DNA from: Microbulbifer rhizosphaerae
GTDB taxonomy: Bacteria; Pseudomonadota; Gammaproteobacteria; Pseudomonadales; Cellvibrionaceae
Direction of reading: 5' to 3'
Assembly: GCF_014191725.1 (NCBI RefSeq)
Contig: NZ_JACHWZ010000011.1
Location: forward strand, 1-64,000
DNA length: 64,000 bases
The notes beneath the pieces were generated by a model. That model searched no databases. It was not told the origin of the DNA and saw only the letters and a list, made by a program, of their open reading frames with translations. The position numbers and the translations under genes were made by a program. The stretch's first letter is position 1; each line of letters begins with the position of its first letter. This document shows positions 1-11,967 of this stretch, piece by piece.

Positions 1-73
1 CTTGAGGGAAGTCGAACTCGGTAACTGACCCGCTTCGCTTTCCCTGGACTGCCGTCTCCGGCAACCCCTGAGG

Positions 74-133
74 TGGCGCGCATTATAGCCGCCTCTCTCT
101 GCCTGACAAGCGCTTTCCCAAATTTTTTTGAGA
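74..133 (-). promoter_or_regulatory. Stable-RNA (rrn P1-like) promoter with UP element
   Basis: Read on the minus strand there is a -35 TTGTCA (104-109), a 16-bp spacer and a perfect -10 TATAAT (82-87), followed at once by a GC-rich discriminator GCGCGCC. An A/T run (about 120-131) sits just upstream of the -35, as an UP element does. The TTGTCAGGC...TATAATGCGC layout closely resembles the E. coli rrn P1 promoters. Transcription would run leftward off the window, so positions 1-73 would be leader. That the downstream gene is rRNA rather than a tRNA operon is inference. Confidence 0.7.
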
Positions 134-156
134 GCCACCTGCCGGCGAGTCGGAGC

Positions 157-190
157 AAAAAAAACACCCTCTCAAAAGAGGGTGTTTTTA
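157..190 (-). terminator. Rho-independent terminator after tRNA-Ser
   Basis: Arms 161-171 and 178-188 pair perfectly around a 6-nt loop. On the minus strand the hairpin is followed by eight T. It lies directly 3' of the tRNA and before the stable-RNA promoter, so it insulates the two units. Confidence 0.9.
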
Positions 191-192
191 GA

Positions 193-282
193 TGGCGGTG
201 AGAGAGGGATTCGAACCCTCGATGGGCGTTAACCCATACGCCCTTAGCAGGGGCGCGCCTTCAGCCACTCGGCCATCTCACC
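193..282 (-). tRNA. tRNA-Ser (anticodon GCU)
   Basis: A 90-nt serine tRNA with the long variable arm typical of class II tRNAs. Read on the minus strand, the acceptor stem begins GGTGAGATGG and ends with an encoded CCA (193-195). The anticodon loop holds GCT between paired CCCC and GGGG, and the T arm carries GGTTCGAATCC. It reads AGC/AGU codons. Its position downstream of csrA is conserved in gammaproteobacteria (serV follows csrA in E. coli). Confidence 0.95.
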
Positions 283-462
283 GTAAAACTCCTCCTCCAG
301 CGATGCGGCAATCAATACCGTGGACCGCTGAAAGTGGACGGCATCATACCAACGGCCAGACAAAAATCAATGGGGAATCAATAACTTTTTGCCGATCGTC
401 GCCAGGCGGGACACTTATTATACAGCCATCGGAAAGAGTGAAACGCGGCTGCGCATTCCATT

Positions 463-490
463 AAAAAAGGCCGGGAAACCCGGCCTTTCT
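463..490 (-). terminator. Terminator of csrA
   Basis: A 10-bp GC-rich stem (466-475 with 479-488) and 3-nt loop lie 20 nt after the csrA stop. On the minus strand the hairpin runs into six T, a canonical intrinsic terminator. Confidence 0.9.
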
Positions 491-510
491 TGTGGCGGAC
501 ACCGGAACGG

Positions 511-708
511 CTATTCGCCGGTGCCCTCCTCCTCTGAGGATTGCTTTTCGCGCTGAATGCGTTGGTAAATCTCTTCGCGGTGCACTGCCACCTCTTTCGG
601 CGCATTGACCCCGATTCGAACCTGGTTGCCTTTCACGCCCAGCACAGTCACGGTCACATTGTCGCCAACCATCAGCGTTTCGCCAATCCGGCGGGTTAAA
701 ATCAGCAT
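511..708 (-). CDS. csrA: Carbon storage regulator CsrA/RsmA
   Basis: A 65-residue homodimeric RNA-binding protein that represses or stabilises mRNAs by binding GGA motifs in 5' leaders. It governs carbon flux, motility and biofilm switching. The N-terminal [16 protein letters not shown] and the [24 protein letters not shown] strands (split here only by description) are diagnostic, and length is normal for the family. An AAGGAG Shine-Dalgarno lies 9 nt before the ATG. The tail after residue 52 is acidic (EEEGTGE). It sits between lysC and tRNA-Ser, as in Pseudomonas, and has its own terminator. Confidence 0.97.
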   Translation of the reverse strand: MLILTRRIGETLMVGDNVTVTVLGVKGNQVRIGVNAPKEVAVHREEIYQRIQREKQSSEEEGTGE

Positions 709-927
709 TACCTACTTCTCCTTGATCATCCTGTGATAAAGCACAACCGGAGTTCCCCTCACAATGTGCTTATGGTCATCATAACCGGATGGCGGCGCTA
801 GAAGTCGAATATTGTCCATCTCTGTATTCAGTATTGACCAGCCGATCAAAATCTCAACAGGTCGGACTCTACGCCAAATGACTAAATCGCTATGGAAAGC
901 GCGTCGCCGCCTTCATTCTGGTTATAG

Positions 928-2163
928 TTACTCACTCCCGGGTTCCGACAGCTCGAACGCACTGTGCAGCGCGCGCACCGCCAGTTCCAGGTAGCGTTCG
1001 TCGATAATCACCGAGATCTTAATCTCTGAGGTGGTGATCATCTGGATATTGATGTTGTCTTCCCCCAGAGCTTCGAACATCCTGCTCGCCACATTGGCGT
1101 GGGAGCGCATGCCCACACCGACAATCGAGACCTTGGCGATCTTGTCGTCGGCTACCACTTCCCTGGCGCCCAGCTCCTCCGCCACCCGCTCCAGCACCTC
1201 CCGAGCCTTGACCAGGTCATTGCGGTGCACGGTGAAGGTGAAGTCGGTAGTGCCATCGACGGAACTGATGTTCTGTACGATCACGTCTACTTCGATGTTC
1301 TCAGCACCAACCGGCGCCAGGATACGGCAAGCCACCCCGGGGTTATCCGGCACACCGCGAATGGTCAATTTGGCCTCATCGCGGTTAAAGGCTATGCCGG
1401 AAACGACTGGCTGTTCCATCTCGTTGTATTCCTCATCCAGACTGATCAGAGTACCGCCACCCTCTTCAAAGGTGGAGAGTACGCGCAATGGCACCTTGTA
1501 CTTGCCGGCAAATTCCACCGCGCGAATCTGCAGCACCTTGGACCCGAGGCTGGCCATTTCCAGCATCTCCTCGAAGGTGATCCTGTCCAGCCGGCGGGCG
1601 CTGTCCACCACACGGGGATCGGTGGTGTAAACGCCGTCCACATCGGTGTAAATCTGACACTCAGTGGCATTCAATGCCGCAGCCAGGGCCACGCCGGTGG
1701 TGTCGGAACCGCCGCGGCCGAGGGTGGTGATATTGCCTTCCTCATCGACCCCCTGGAAGCCGGCCACTACGATGACCTTGCCCGCATCCAGGTCCCGGCG
1801 CATCCGCTCCACATCGATACGCTGGATACGCGCCTTGGTATGGGCGTTGTCGGTGAGGATCTTTACCTGGCCCCCGGTATAGGAACAGGCGTCATAACCA
1901 CGCTTTTTCAACGCCATGGTGAGCAGGGCAATGGTGACCTGCTCACCAGTGGACACCAGGACGTCCAACTCGCGGGGGTCGGGCTTCTCCTGGACCTGGT
2001 ATGCCAGGTCGATGAGACGGTTGGTCTCGCCACTCATGGCGGAGAGCACAACTACCATCTCGTGGCCCTGGGCGCGAAACGCCGCCACTTTATCGGCCAC
2101 CGCCTCGATGCGCTCGATAGAGCCAACCGAGGTACCGCCGTATTTCTGCACGAACAAACTCAT
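928..2163 (-). CDS. lysC: Aspartate kinase (monofunctional)
   Basis: Phosphorylates L-aspartate, the first step towards lysine, threonine, methionine and diaminopimelate. The 411-residue length fits monofunctional aspartokinases. The kinase signature KYGGTSVGS is at residues 7-15, an LGRGGSDTTG substrate loop near residue 150, and two C-terminal ACT domains (roughly 265-411), which give feedback control by lysine/threonine. In related genes an internal start also makes a separate regulatory subunit; I could not confirm one here. An AAGGAAA motif precedes the ATG. The gene lies between alaS and csrA, an arrangement seen in pseudomonads. Confidence 0.96.
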   Translation of the reverse strand: MSLFVQKYGGTSVGSIERIEAVADKVAAFRAQGHEMVVVLSAMSGETNRLIDLAYQVQEKPDPRELDVLVSTGEQVTIALLTMALKKRGYDACSYTGGQVKILTDNAHTKARIQRIDVERMRRDLDAGKVIVVAGFQGVDEEGNITTLGRGGSDTTGVALAAALNATECQIYTDVDGVYTTDPRVVDSARRLDRITFEEMLEMASLGSKVLQIRAVEFAGKYKVPLRVLSTFEEGGGTLISLDEEYNEMEQPVVSGIAFNRDEAKLTIRGVPDNPGVACRILAPVGAENIEVDVIVQNISSVDGTTDFTFTVHRNDLVKAREVLERVAEELGAREVVADDKIAKVSIVGVGMRSHANVASRMFEALGEDNINIQMITTSEIKISVIIDERYLELAVRALHSAFELSEPGSE

Positions 2164-2368
2164 GGGGTTAAGTGTTTCCTTACTGCTACAAGGTTAATGC
2201 GCTCGCGGCAGCTATTCGCGCAAGCCGCGCACTAAATCACCAAACTCCGCTGAAATCAACTGATCAGCCGTTAACAAGTGTTAACTTGGCCTAAAAAGAC
2301 CAGTGGTGAGTACTTGGTGGTCAGGGATCAGTACTTGAGTGCCGCTGTTGGTCACCCATCGTCGATCA

Positions 2369-4984
<2,616 letters not shown>

Positions 4985-5094
4985 CCAGCGTAATTCCACA
5001 TCGTCAAATTAAAAATTCAATTGCACCTGACTGGTGCTCAGGCGGCCCTGCTACCGGGGCTTCGCATCACGGTCTACGCTCTGTCCAAAACCAT

Positions 5095-5445
5095 TCAATC
5101 CTGAGCCAGATCCTGCTCGCGCATCTTGCGCTGAGCCAACAGATGGATATGCAGATGGAAAACCGTCTGCCCCGCGCTGCGGCCGTTGTTCACCACCAGG
5201 CGGAACCCCTCGAGTCCCAGCTTGCGGCCCAGTTCCCCGGCCACCCACAGCAGGTGGCCAAGCAGCGGCTTGTCACCGGCCTCCGCCTCGGACAGGTTCA
5301 CCAGCGGCTTGCGCGGGATAATCAGCAGGTGGGTGGGCGCCTGCGGAGCGCGGTCCTCGATGACGATGCACTGATCGTCCTCGTAGACGCGTTCGGCGGG
5401 AATTTCGCCGGAGATGATCCGGCTGAATACACTGGGTTCGGCCAT
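5095..5445 (-). CDS. HIT family (HinT-like) nucleotide hydrolase
   Basis: A 116-residue histidine-triad protein. The catalytic signature FHLHIHLL occurs near residues 96-103, and the N-terminus (MAEPSVFSRIISGEIPAERVYED) is that of the HINT/PKCI branch, which hydrolyses purine nucleoside phosphoramidates and aminoacyl-adenylates. Only 5 nt separate it from the Trm112-like gene upstream, so the two are co-transcribed. It ends 110 nt before alaS; the aminoacyl-AMP activity known for HinT makes that neighbour suggestive, though this is inference. Confidence 0.92.
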   Translation of the reverse strand: MAEPSVFSRIISGEIPAERVYEDDQCIVIEDRAPQAPTHLLIIPRKPLVNLSEAEAGDKPLLGHLLWVAGELGRKLGLEGFRLVVNNGRSAGQTVFHLHIHLLAQRKMREQDLAQD

Positions 5446-5450
5446 GGGCG

Positions 5451-5642
5451 TCAGTTGTTCTTGTCCAGCTTTTCATCGGCGGTCAGCTGGCGCGCCTCGG
5501 ACTCCAGCATCACCGGTATGCCGTCGCGCACCGGATAGGCCAGGCCGCTGGCCTTGCACCACAGCTCCTGACGGTCCTCGTGATATTCGAGCGGCGCCTT
5601 GCTCACCGGACACACCAACAGACTCAGCAGCTTCTTATCCAT
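5451..5642 (-). CDS. Trm112/YcaR-like small protein
   Basis: A 63-residue protein starting [20 protein letters not shown], the Trm112 family N-terminus (YcaR in E. coli). The family has a zinc-ribbon-like fold and, in eukaryotes, activates methyltransferases; its bacterial role is unclear. It contains the LxCPxxKxxL motif and the usual [19 protein letters not shown]-terminal region. Only two Cys are seen (residues 11 and 29), so a full four-Cys zinc site is absent. The ATG is preceded by AGGGG. A longer frame upstream has no family similarity and overlaps the hydrolase gene, so I reject it. Confidence 0.9.
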   Translation of the reverse strand: MDKKLLSLLVCPVSKAPLEYHEDRQELWCKASGLAYPVRDGIPVMLESEARQLTADEKLDKNN

Positions 5643-5715
5643 ACCCCTGTCCCTATTCCCACTCACCGGCCCCGTCAGGGCCCAAAAATGACCGCGTATA
5701 GTACAACGCTTGGGA

Positions 5716-6555
5716 TCAGCGGGAAACCGCGGCTGCCGGCATGGGTAGCAGCAATTCGAGATGTTGCAGCAGCAGCTCCTGCGCCCACGGCCCTTCCTCC
5801 GCCTCGTTGAATACCTCGTGATAGGCATCGGGAAAAACATGCAGCTGTTTGTTCCCGCTGCCCAGGCGCTCGAACCAGGCGCGGCTGGTGGCGGCATCCA
5901 CCACCTTGTCCGCTTCCGGCAGCAACATCAGGCACGGCTCGGTGATCTGTGGGAGGCGGGGATAGAGGTAGTCCCGCTCGCGCAGGAAGGACACAAACCA
6001 CTGCAGCGATACACGCCCGTGCACCAGATCGTCCGCCCGGTAGTCGTCGACCACGGCGCTGTCGCGGCTGAGCCAGCACGGATCTATGCGATTGGGCAGG
6101 GTCAGGCGCGGCGCCAGCACCGCCAGCCGCTGGGCCAGCCAACGCTCCAGGGAGCCCGGCTCCCGGCAGCCGCGAAATGCCGGCGCGGAGAGAATCAGGC
6201 TATCGATACCCCCGTAACGCACCGCGCAGCCACAGGCGATAACGCCCCCCATGCTGTGACCCAGCAGGTGCAGGCCGCAGCCGGCATTGTCCCGCTTAAC
6301 CAGGCGGATAAAGTGGTGCAGGTCCTCGCTGTAGTGGGCGAAGTCGTCGATATGGCCGCGCGGCCCCTCAGACAGGCCGTGGCCGTAGTGATCCAGCGCG
6401 TAGACGCTGAAGCCGGAGCCGTTGAGCAGCCGCGCCAGTTGCCGATAGCGCCCGCTGTGCTCCCCCAACCCGTGAGCGACCACGACGGCGCCCAGCGCCC
6501 CTTCGACCCACCAGCGCCGATAGTGGAGGCGATTGCCTCGGGAAACGAACTCCAT
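5716..6555 (-). CDS. Alpha/beta hydrolase, monoacylglycerol lipase-like
   Basis: A 279-residue serine hydrolase of the Hydrolase_4 (lysophospholipase/monoacylglycerol lipase) type. The oxyanion region is [14 protein letters not shown] (25-38), the nucleophile elbow is GHSMGG with Ser101, and an acid plus a late His (DAYHEVFNE, near 252-260) complete the triad. No signal peptide is visible, so it is probably cytosolic. A strong GAGGAGAG precedes the ATG. It follows the aldolase gene by 46 nt and may share its transcript. Substrate is not determined by sequence. Confidence 0.9.
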   Translation of the reverse strand: MEFVSRGNRLHYRRWWVEGALGAVVVAHGLGEHSGRYRQLARLLNGSGFSVYALDHYGHGLSEGPRGHIDDFAHYSEDLHHFIRLVKRDNAGCGLHLLGHSMGGVIACGCAVRYGGIDSLILSAPAFRGCREPGSLERWLAQRLAVLAPRLTLPNRIDPCWLSRDSAVVDDYRADDLVHGRVSLQWFVSFLRERDYLYPRLPQITEPCLMLLPEADKVVDAATSRAWFERLGSGNKQLHVFPDAYHEVFNEAEEGPWAQELLLQHLELLLPMPAAAVSR

Positions 6556-6601
6556 TTTTCTCTCCTCATCATCTATTTATTGTTATTTTCCGCCCGCCGA
6601 C

Positions 6602-7618
6602 CTATTCGCGCTCCAATCCCTCCTGGTACTCCCCCAGCATCGCCAAGTGGTTGAGCTCCGCGCGCTTCAGAAGCGCCTGCTGCGCCGCCGGGCCGTTTTC
6701 GGCAACGCCCTGCCAGGCTTTGAGCGCCGACTCCTGTAACGCGCGGCCGTAGGAAAAACTGAGCTGCCAGGGAGCATGCCACAACTGGTTGAGTGCATTG
6801 AGGTTGATCGTGGCCTCTTCGGGCCCTTGGCCGCCGGATAGGAAATTGATACTGGGCACCGCGGCGGGTACGGCGCGGCGCAGACTGCGCATGGTGTACT
6901 CCGCAACCTGTTCGGCGGGTGCCTTGGCGCACTCCTTGCCCGGAGTGACCATGCTGGGCTTCAGGATCATCAGTTCCAGCATCACGCCGTGCTGGTGCAG
7001 GGCATGAAACACCGCGTGCCACACCTGTTCGTTCACTTCGGCGCTGCGCTGAATGCTGTGATTGCCGTCGATCAGCACCTCCGGCTCCACAATCGGCACC
7101 ACTCCCCTGGACTGGCACACTGCCGCGTAGCGGGCGAGCATTTCCGCGTTCGCGGTCAATCCCAGCCGGGTGGGGTTTTCCGGGGTGATCGGGTAGACCT
7201 CGCGCCACTTGGCGAAGCGCGCCCCCTGCTCCTTGTAGCCGTCCAGCCGCTCGGCCAAGCCGTCCAGACCGTAGGTAATCATATCCCCCGGCGCACCGGG
7301 CAGCGGGCCCTTGCCCTTATCCACCTTGATACCGGGAACGATCCCTTGCTTCGCCGCCAGTTGCAGCAGCGACGTGCCGCTGTCGTCCGCCTGCCCCAGG
7401 GTCTCCTCGAACAGGATCACCCCGCTGATGTATTCACCCAGCCCCTCGGTGGACAGCAGCAGCGAGCGGTAAAAACGGCGATGCTCCTCGGTGGATTCAA
7501 CCCCCACGGAGTCGAACCGTTTGGCGATGGTGCCGTTGCTCTCGTCGGCGGCGAGAATGCCGCGACGGCCGTCGACCATATCAGCGATGGTGCTTTGCAT
7601 CTCTTCGTTGACAGACAT
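6602..7618 (-). CDS. Fructose-bisphosphate aldolase, class I
   Basis: A 338-residue class I (Schiff base) aldolase that interconverts fructose 1,6-bisphosphate and the two triose phosphates. The GILAADESNGTIAKRF segment (residues 20-35), ISGVILFEETLGQ, VPIVEPEVLIDG and the lysine-bearing LMILKPSMVTPG are all family hallmarks, and the length is close to the animal-type class I enzymes (about 340-360). It is not the DhnA/FbaB type. It needs no metal, unlike class II enzymes. With glpK upstream it would feed glycerol-derived triose phosphate into gluconeogenesis. Confidence 0.95.
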   Translation of the reverse strand: MSVNEEMQSTIADMVDGRRGILAADESNGTIAKRFDSVGVESTEEHRRFYRSLLLSTEGLGEYISGVILFEETLGQADDSGTSLLQLAAKQGIVPGIKVDKGKGPLPGAPGDMITYGLDGLAERLDGYKEQGARFAKWREVYPITPENPTRLGLTANAEMLARYAAVCQSRGVVPIVEPEVLIDGNHSIQRSAEVNEQVWHAVFHALHQHGVMLELMILKPSMVTPGKECAKAPAEQVAEYTMRSLRRAVPAAVPSINFLSGGQGPEEATINLNALNQLWHAPWQLSFSYGRALQESALKAWQGVAENGPAAQQALLKRAELNHLAMLGEYQEGLERE

Positions 7619-7692
7619 TACTGTTCCCCTCTATTCCCTGGTTTCAGCCTCGTTTCAGAATAGGCGCTCTGTTCCCTGTCACCCGTCTTCTG

Positions 7693-9174
7693 TCATCTGA
7701 ACGCCCGGCAGGCCGTCACCGCTTTATGCCAACCACCGACCAGTTCATGCCGACGCGCCGGTTCCATTTGCGGCACGAAGTCCCGCTCGATCTCCAGCAG
7801 ACATCGGGGCATATTACCGGCGACCCAGATGCCGGCGCCGATCCCTGCCAGCAGCGCCGCACCCACGGCGGTGGACTCAATCTGCCGCGGCCGCTCCACG
7901 CGCACCCGGGAGATATCGGCCTGGAATTGCATCAGGAAATTGTTCGCACTGGCACCGCCGTCCGCACGGATATGGCTGATTTCCATCCCGAGCCCCTCCG
8001 CCATCAGCTGCGCCAGTTCGTCGCTCTGGTAGGCGATGGACTCCAGGGTGGCGCGAACCAGCTCCGCCTTGCCGGCGCCGCGGGTGAGGCCGCAGATGGT
8101 GCCGCGGGCAGCGGAATCCCAATGGGGCGCACCCAGCCCGCTGAACGCTGGCACCAGGTAGACGCCACGGGTATCCGGCACCCGATTGGCGATAGTTTCA
8201 GTCTCCGCAGCATGCTCGATCAGGCCCAGTTGGTCCCGCAGCCACTGCACCGCGGAGCCGGCATTGAATACCGCGCCTTCCAGGGCATAGACCGGCGCTC
8301 CCGCGGGATCGCAGGCAATAGTTGTCAGCAGGCCCCGGGGCACCTGCGGCCGCTCGGCGCCCGCGTAGGCGAGCATAAAGCAGCCGGTGCCGTAGGTATT
8401 CTTGATGCTACCGGGCTCGGTACAGCCCTGGCCGAACAGGGATGCCTGCTGGTCGCCGGCCACCCCGCAGATGGGTACTTCAGCGCCGAGAAACACCTGA
8501 GGGTCTGTGGTGGCGAAATGTCCGGCTGAGGGCAGTATCTTCGGCAGCAGCGACCGGGGGCACTCGAACAACTCCAACAGCTCGCCGTCCCAGTTTCTCT
8601 CTTCCAAGTTGTACAGCAGAGTGCGGCTGGCGTTGGTGTGGTCGGTGAGATGGGCGCGGCCGCTGCTCATCTTCCAGATCAGCCAGCTGTCCACGGTACC
8701 GAAGCAGAGTTCGCCGGCGCGGGCGCGGGCCAGCAGTTCCGGCTGCCGCCGGAACTGCCACTGCAGCTTGCTGGCGGAGAAATAGGCGTCCAGTACAAGG
8801 CCGGTCTTCTCGAGCAGCCACTCGGCTTTACCCGCGCGCTCCAGCTCGGCACACAGTTCCGCGGAGCGGCGGCACTGCCACACGATTGCCGGACACACCG
8901 GCTCGCCGGTTTTCCGGTCCCACACGATGGTGGTTTCCCGCTGGTTGGTGATCCCCAGGGCGGTGAGATCGGCGGCGGCAATCCCCGCCCGCTCCAGCGC
9001 CGCGGCGCAGACCCGCAGTGTGACCTGCCAGATCTCCTCGGCTTTCTGTTCCACCCAGCCGGGGTGGGGATAGTAATTGGGGAGTTCGGAATAGCTGCGG
9101 CCCAGCAGGGTGCCGCTGGTGTCAAAGACGAAGGCGGTGGTTCCGGTGGTGCCCTGGTCGATGGACAGGATCAT
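7693..9174 (-). CDS. glpK: Glycerol kinase
   Basis: Phosphorylates glycerol to sn-glycerol 3-phosphate. The 493-residue length is standard. The FGGY-kinase phosphate loop DQGTTGTTAF lies at residues 6-15, followed by LTALGITNQRETTIVWD and, in the C-terminal half, GLTRGAGKAELVRATLESIAYQSD and the DGGASANNFLMQFQAD nucleotide-binding signature. No glpF or glpD is adjacent, which is unusual since glpF-glpK normally pair. It precedes the aldolase by 74 nt on the same strand. Confidence 0.96.
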   Translation of the reverse strand: MILSIDQGTTGTTAFVFDTSGTLLGRSYSELPNYYPHPGWVEQKAEEIWQVTLRVCAAALERAGIAAADLTALGITNQRETTIVWDRKTGEPVCPAIVWQCRRSAELCAELERAGKAEWLLEKTGLVLDAYFSASKLQWQFRRQPELLARARAGELCFGTVDSWLIWKMSSGRAHLTDHTNASRTLLYNLEERNWDGELLELFECPRSLLPKILPSAGHFATTDPQVFLGAEVPICGVAGDQQASLFGQGCTEPGSIKNTYGTGCFMLAYAGAERPQVPRGLLTTIACDPAGAPVYALEGAVFNAGSAVQWLRDQLGLIEHAAETETIANRVPDTRGVYLVPAFSGLGAPHWDSAARGTICGLTRGAGKAELVRATLESIAYQSDELAQLMAEGLGMEISHIRADGGASANNFLMQFQADISRVRVERPRQIESTAVGAALLAGIGAGIWVAGNMPRCLLEIERDFVPQMEPARRHELVGGWHKAVTACRAFR

Positions 9175-9213
9175 GGGGAATTCTCGCGCTTATTGTTCTC
9201 GGCCTCATCATCT

Positions 9214-9315
9214 TGTAGGAGCGGCGGGGCGGCCATCCGCCGCTGGCCGCGATAGCGGGCCTGCGGCCCGCGTGCCGAGCTGGAGCTCGGCGTTCCCAGG
9301 GGAGCCGTTCCTACA
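9214..9315. repeat. REP-like palindromic repeat (TGTAGGAGC family) joined to a second repeat
   Basis: The block begins TGTAGGAGCGGC and ends GCCGTTCCTACA, the inverted form, with a second repeat type (GCGGGCCTGCGGCCCGC then GAGCTGGAGCTC, about 9255-9300) nested inside. The same edge motif recurs at 21284, 36398, 39031, 47922 and 51955. The right edge at 9311-9313 is the TAG stop of recX. Confidence 0.8.
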
Positions 9316-9810
9316 GATTCAGGTCAGAGTATAAGCCGGATTCCTCCGCGTCCAGCGCCCAGTTGATGGCGTCGGCGGGAAATCCGCGGTAGGCGAGATA
9401 GCGTTGGCGCCGCGCTCGTTCCTTGAGCTGCTGGTCACGCGGCAGGGCGGAGCTGACCGGACTGCGGAATTTGCGCTGCAGTTGCTCCGCGGCGAGCGCA
9501 AACCAGTCCGCCTCCAACTGCTCCAGCGCATTGTTGATCAGGTCACCTTCGACGCCGCGCTGCTGCAATTCGCGGCGGATGCGCAGCGGCCCCTGGCCGC
9601 GCTGTACGCGGGAGCGGGCGAAGACCTCGGCGAAGCGGTGATCGGACTGGTAGTTGAGATCCTGCAGGCGCTGGAACAGTGCATCGAAATCGGCGCCGGG
9701 GAATTTATCTGCGAGCTTCTCCCGCAATTCGAGGCGGGAGTGCTCGCGTCGGGAGAGCAACTCAAGCGCCGCGCCGTAGAGCGCTTGAGCCTTGTCCTCG
9801 GAGGGAAACA

Positions 9811-9811
<1 letters not shown>
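9311..9811 (-). CDS. recX: Regulatory protein RecX
   Basis: Caps and destabilises RecA filaments, so limits recombination and SOS activity. The 166-residue protein has three helical RecX repeats, with LLSRREHSRLELREKLADKF (17-36) and RVQRGQGPLRIRRELQQRGV (68-87) typical. The start is GTG and overlaps the recA TAG by one base (TAGTG), implying translational coupling; this keeps RecX low relative to RecA. Its last codons, CTG TAG, lie at the edge of a TGTAGGA-type repeat. Confidence 0.95.
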
Positions 9812-10848
<1,037 letters not shown>

Positions 10849-10904
10849 GACCCTTCCCGTGTGTTTGAGCGTTGTTTGTTGGGGGCAAGCTTAGCGAAGG
10901 ATTA

Positions 10905-10920
10905 CTGTATAAGCAACCAG
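10905..10920 (-). promoter_or_regulatory. LexA (SOS) box of recA
   Basis: CTGTATAAGCAACCAG matches CTG-N10-CAG and is flanked by TA on both sides. It sits 57-72 nt upstream of the recA ATG, where LexA would cover the promoter. Confidence 0.88.
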
Positions 10921-10923
10921 TAA

Positions 10924-10969
10924 TCCCGGGAGCGCGGAGCTCCAGCTCCGCTCGCGGTCCGCAGGACCG
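10924..10969. repeat. GAGCTC-type palindromic repeat
   Basis: Reads CCCGGGAGCGCGGAGCTCCA followed by GCTCCGCTCGCGGTCCGCAG. Reverse-complemented it matches blocks at 9255-9300, 52062-52100 and 57036-57084, all intergenic. It lies directly upstream of the recA SOS box. Confidence 0.65.
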
Positions 10970-11007
10970 TCACCGGCTCAAAACTGAAGCAGAATCACAC
11001 CCGGTCG

Positions 11008-11523
11008 CTACTCCGGATGCGCCCGCACCAGCACCAGCATCCCCCGCAGCGCCTCGGCCACCGTCTGCGCCTGGACCGCCGCGCGGTCTCCCTCGAAATG
11101 GAAACACTGCGCCCGGATGGTCACCGGCTCCTGCCCCGCGGATATGGCCCAGGCGATCCACACCGTGCCCACCGGCTTCTCATCGGTACCGCCATCCGGG
11201 CCGGCAATGCCGCTCACCGCCACGGCGATATTGGCATCCATGGCCGCCAGCGCGCCGCTGGCCATTTGCCGTGCAACCTGCTCGCTCACCGCGCCGAAAC
11301 TGTCCAGGTCCTCCTCCGCCACATCCAGCCAATCGCGCTTGATCCGGTTGGCGTAGCTCACCACCGAACCCTCGAACCAGTTGGAGGCCCCGGGCACCGA
11401 GGTGATGGCCGCGGCGATACCGCCGCCAGTGCAGGACTCCGCCGCGGTGGCGTGCCAGCGGCGGGCCAGCAACTCCTCCCCCAAAGTGCGGGCCAGTTGC
11501 GGGATATCCAGGTGCTCAGTCAT
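11008..11523 (-). CDS. pncC: Nicotinamide-nucleotide amidohydrolase PncC (CinA C-domain)
   Basis: Deamidates NMN to nicotinate mononucleotide in pyridine nucleotide salvage. The 171-residue protein is the stand-alone CinA C-terminal domain. It shows TAAESCTGGGIAAAITSVPGAS-type start of the domain (residues 26-47), VVSYANRIKRDWL, and SGIAGPDGGTDEKPVGTVWIA. The N-terminal CinA hydrolase domain is absent, as in E. coli YgaD. Its place just upstream of recA is conserved across bacteria. There are 33 nt between the J-like gene and pncC, so the chaperone cassette could read into it. Confidence 0.95.
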   Translation of the reverse strand: MTEHLDIPQLARTLGEELLARRWHATAAESCTGGGIAAAITSVPGASNWFEGSVVSYANRIKRDWLDVAEEDLDSFGAVSEQVARQMASGALAAMDANIAVAVSGIAGPDGGTDEKPVGTVWIAWAISAGQEPVTIRAQCFHFEGDRAAVQAQTVAEALRGMLVLVRAHPE

Positions 11524-11556
11524 CCATCGGTCTCCGCAAAGAAAGGACCCGGTTGG

Positions 11557-11967
11557 TCAATAAGGATCATCGCCGAAGCTCTCAAGCAATCCGGCCAGAA
11601 CTTTCGGATCGATCATCCCGAGCATATCGTCAATCGAGGCTGTGGATGCAAAGGGAACGGATCCCGCGTTCAGGATTGCGGGGCGCAGTATGGCGGCCAG
11701 GCTGTGCGCGAGTGCCGGCTCTTGCCGGGTTCCTTGCGGTTGCCGCGGTGGATACCAGTCCAGGGATACTTCTTCGTCAAAGAGAATCTTGTGGAAAACC
11801 CCGGCGGGGTTCAACAATATCTCCTTGGCTTGCAGCAGGCGGCCGTGGCGCTCGGGAAATTGATGCATGGGGTAGCGCCGCGCCAGCCGGGTGTAGGCGG
11901 CGACAATGGCCTTGGGTTCGGCCCCGGGGGATAACCTGAGCGTCTCCAGGGCTGTGCTTTTATCCAT
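11557..11967 (-). CDS. J-domain-like protein lacking HPD
   Basis: A 136-residue protein. Residues 6-52 align with a J domain: helix I (ALETLRLSPGAEPKAIVAAY), helix II (YTRLARRY) and helix III (RHGRLLQAKEILLNP). Where the HPD tripeptide should follow helix II the sequence is YPMHQFPE (32-39), so the motif that stimulates Hsp70 ATPase is missing. Residues 60-136 are unrecognised. Its ATG overlaps the end of the upstream 647-residue gene by 8 nt. Last gene of the chaperone cassette. I infer a partner or targeting role with the cassette Hsp70; J-fold assignment is by eye. Confidence 0.65.
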   Translation of the reverse strand: MDKSTALETLRLSPGAEPKAIVAAYTRLARRYPMHQFPERHGRLLQAKEILLNPAGVFHKILFDEEVSLDWYPPRQPQGTRQEPALAHSLAAILRPAILNAGSVPFASTASIDDMLGMIDPKVLAGLLESFGDDPY

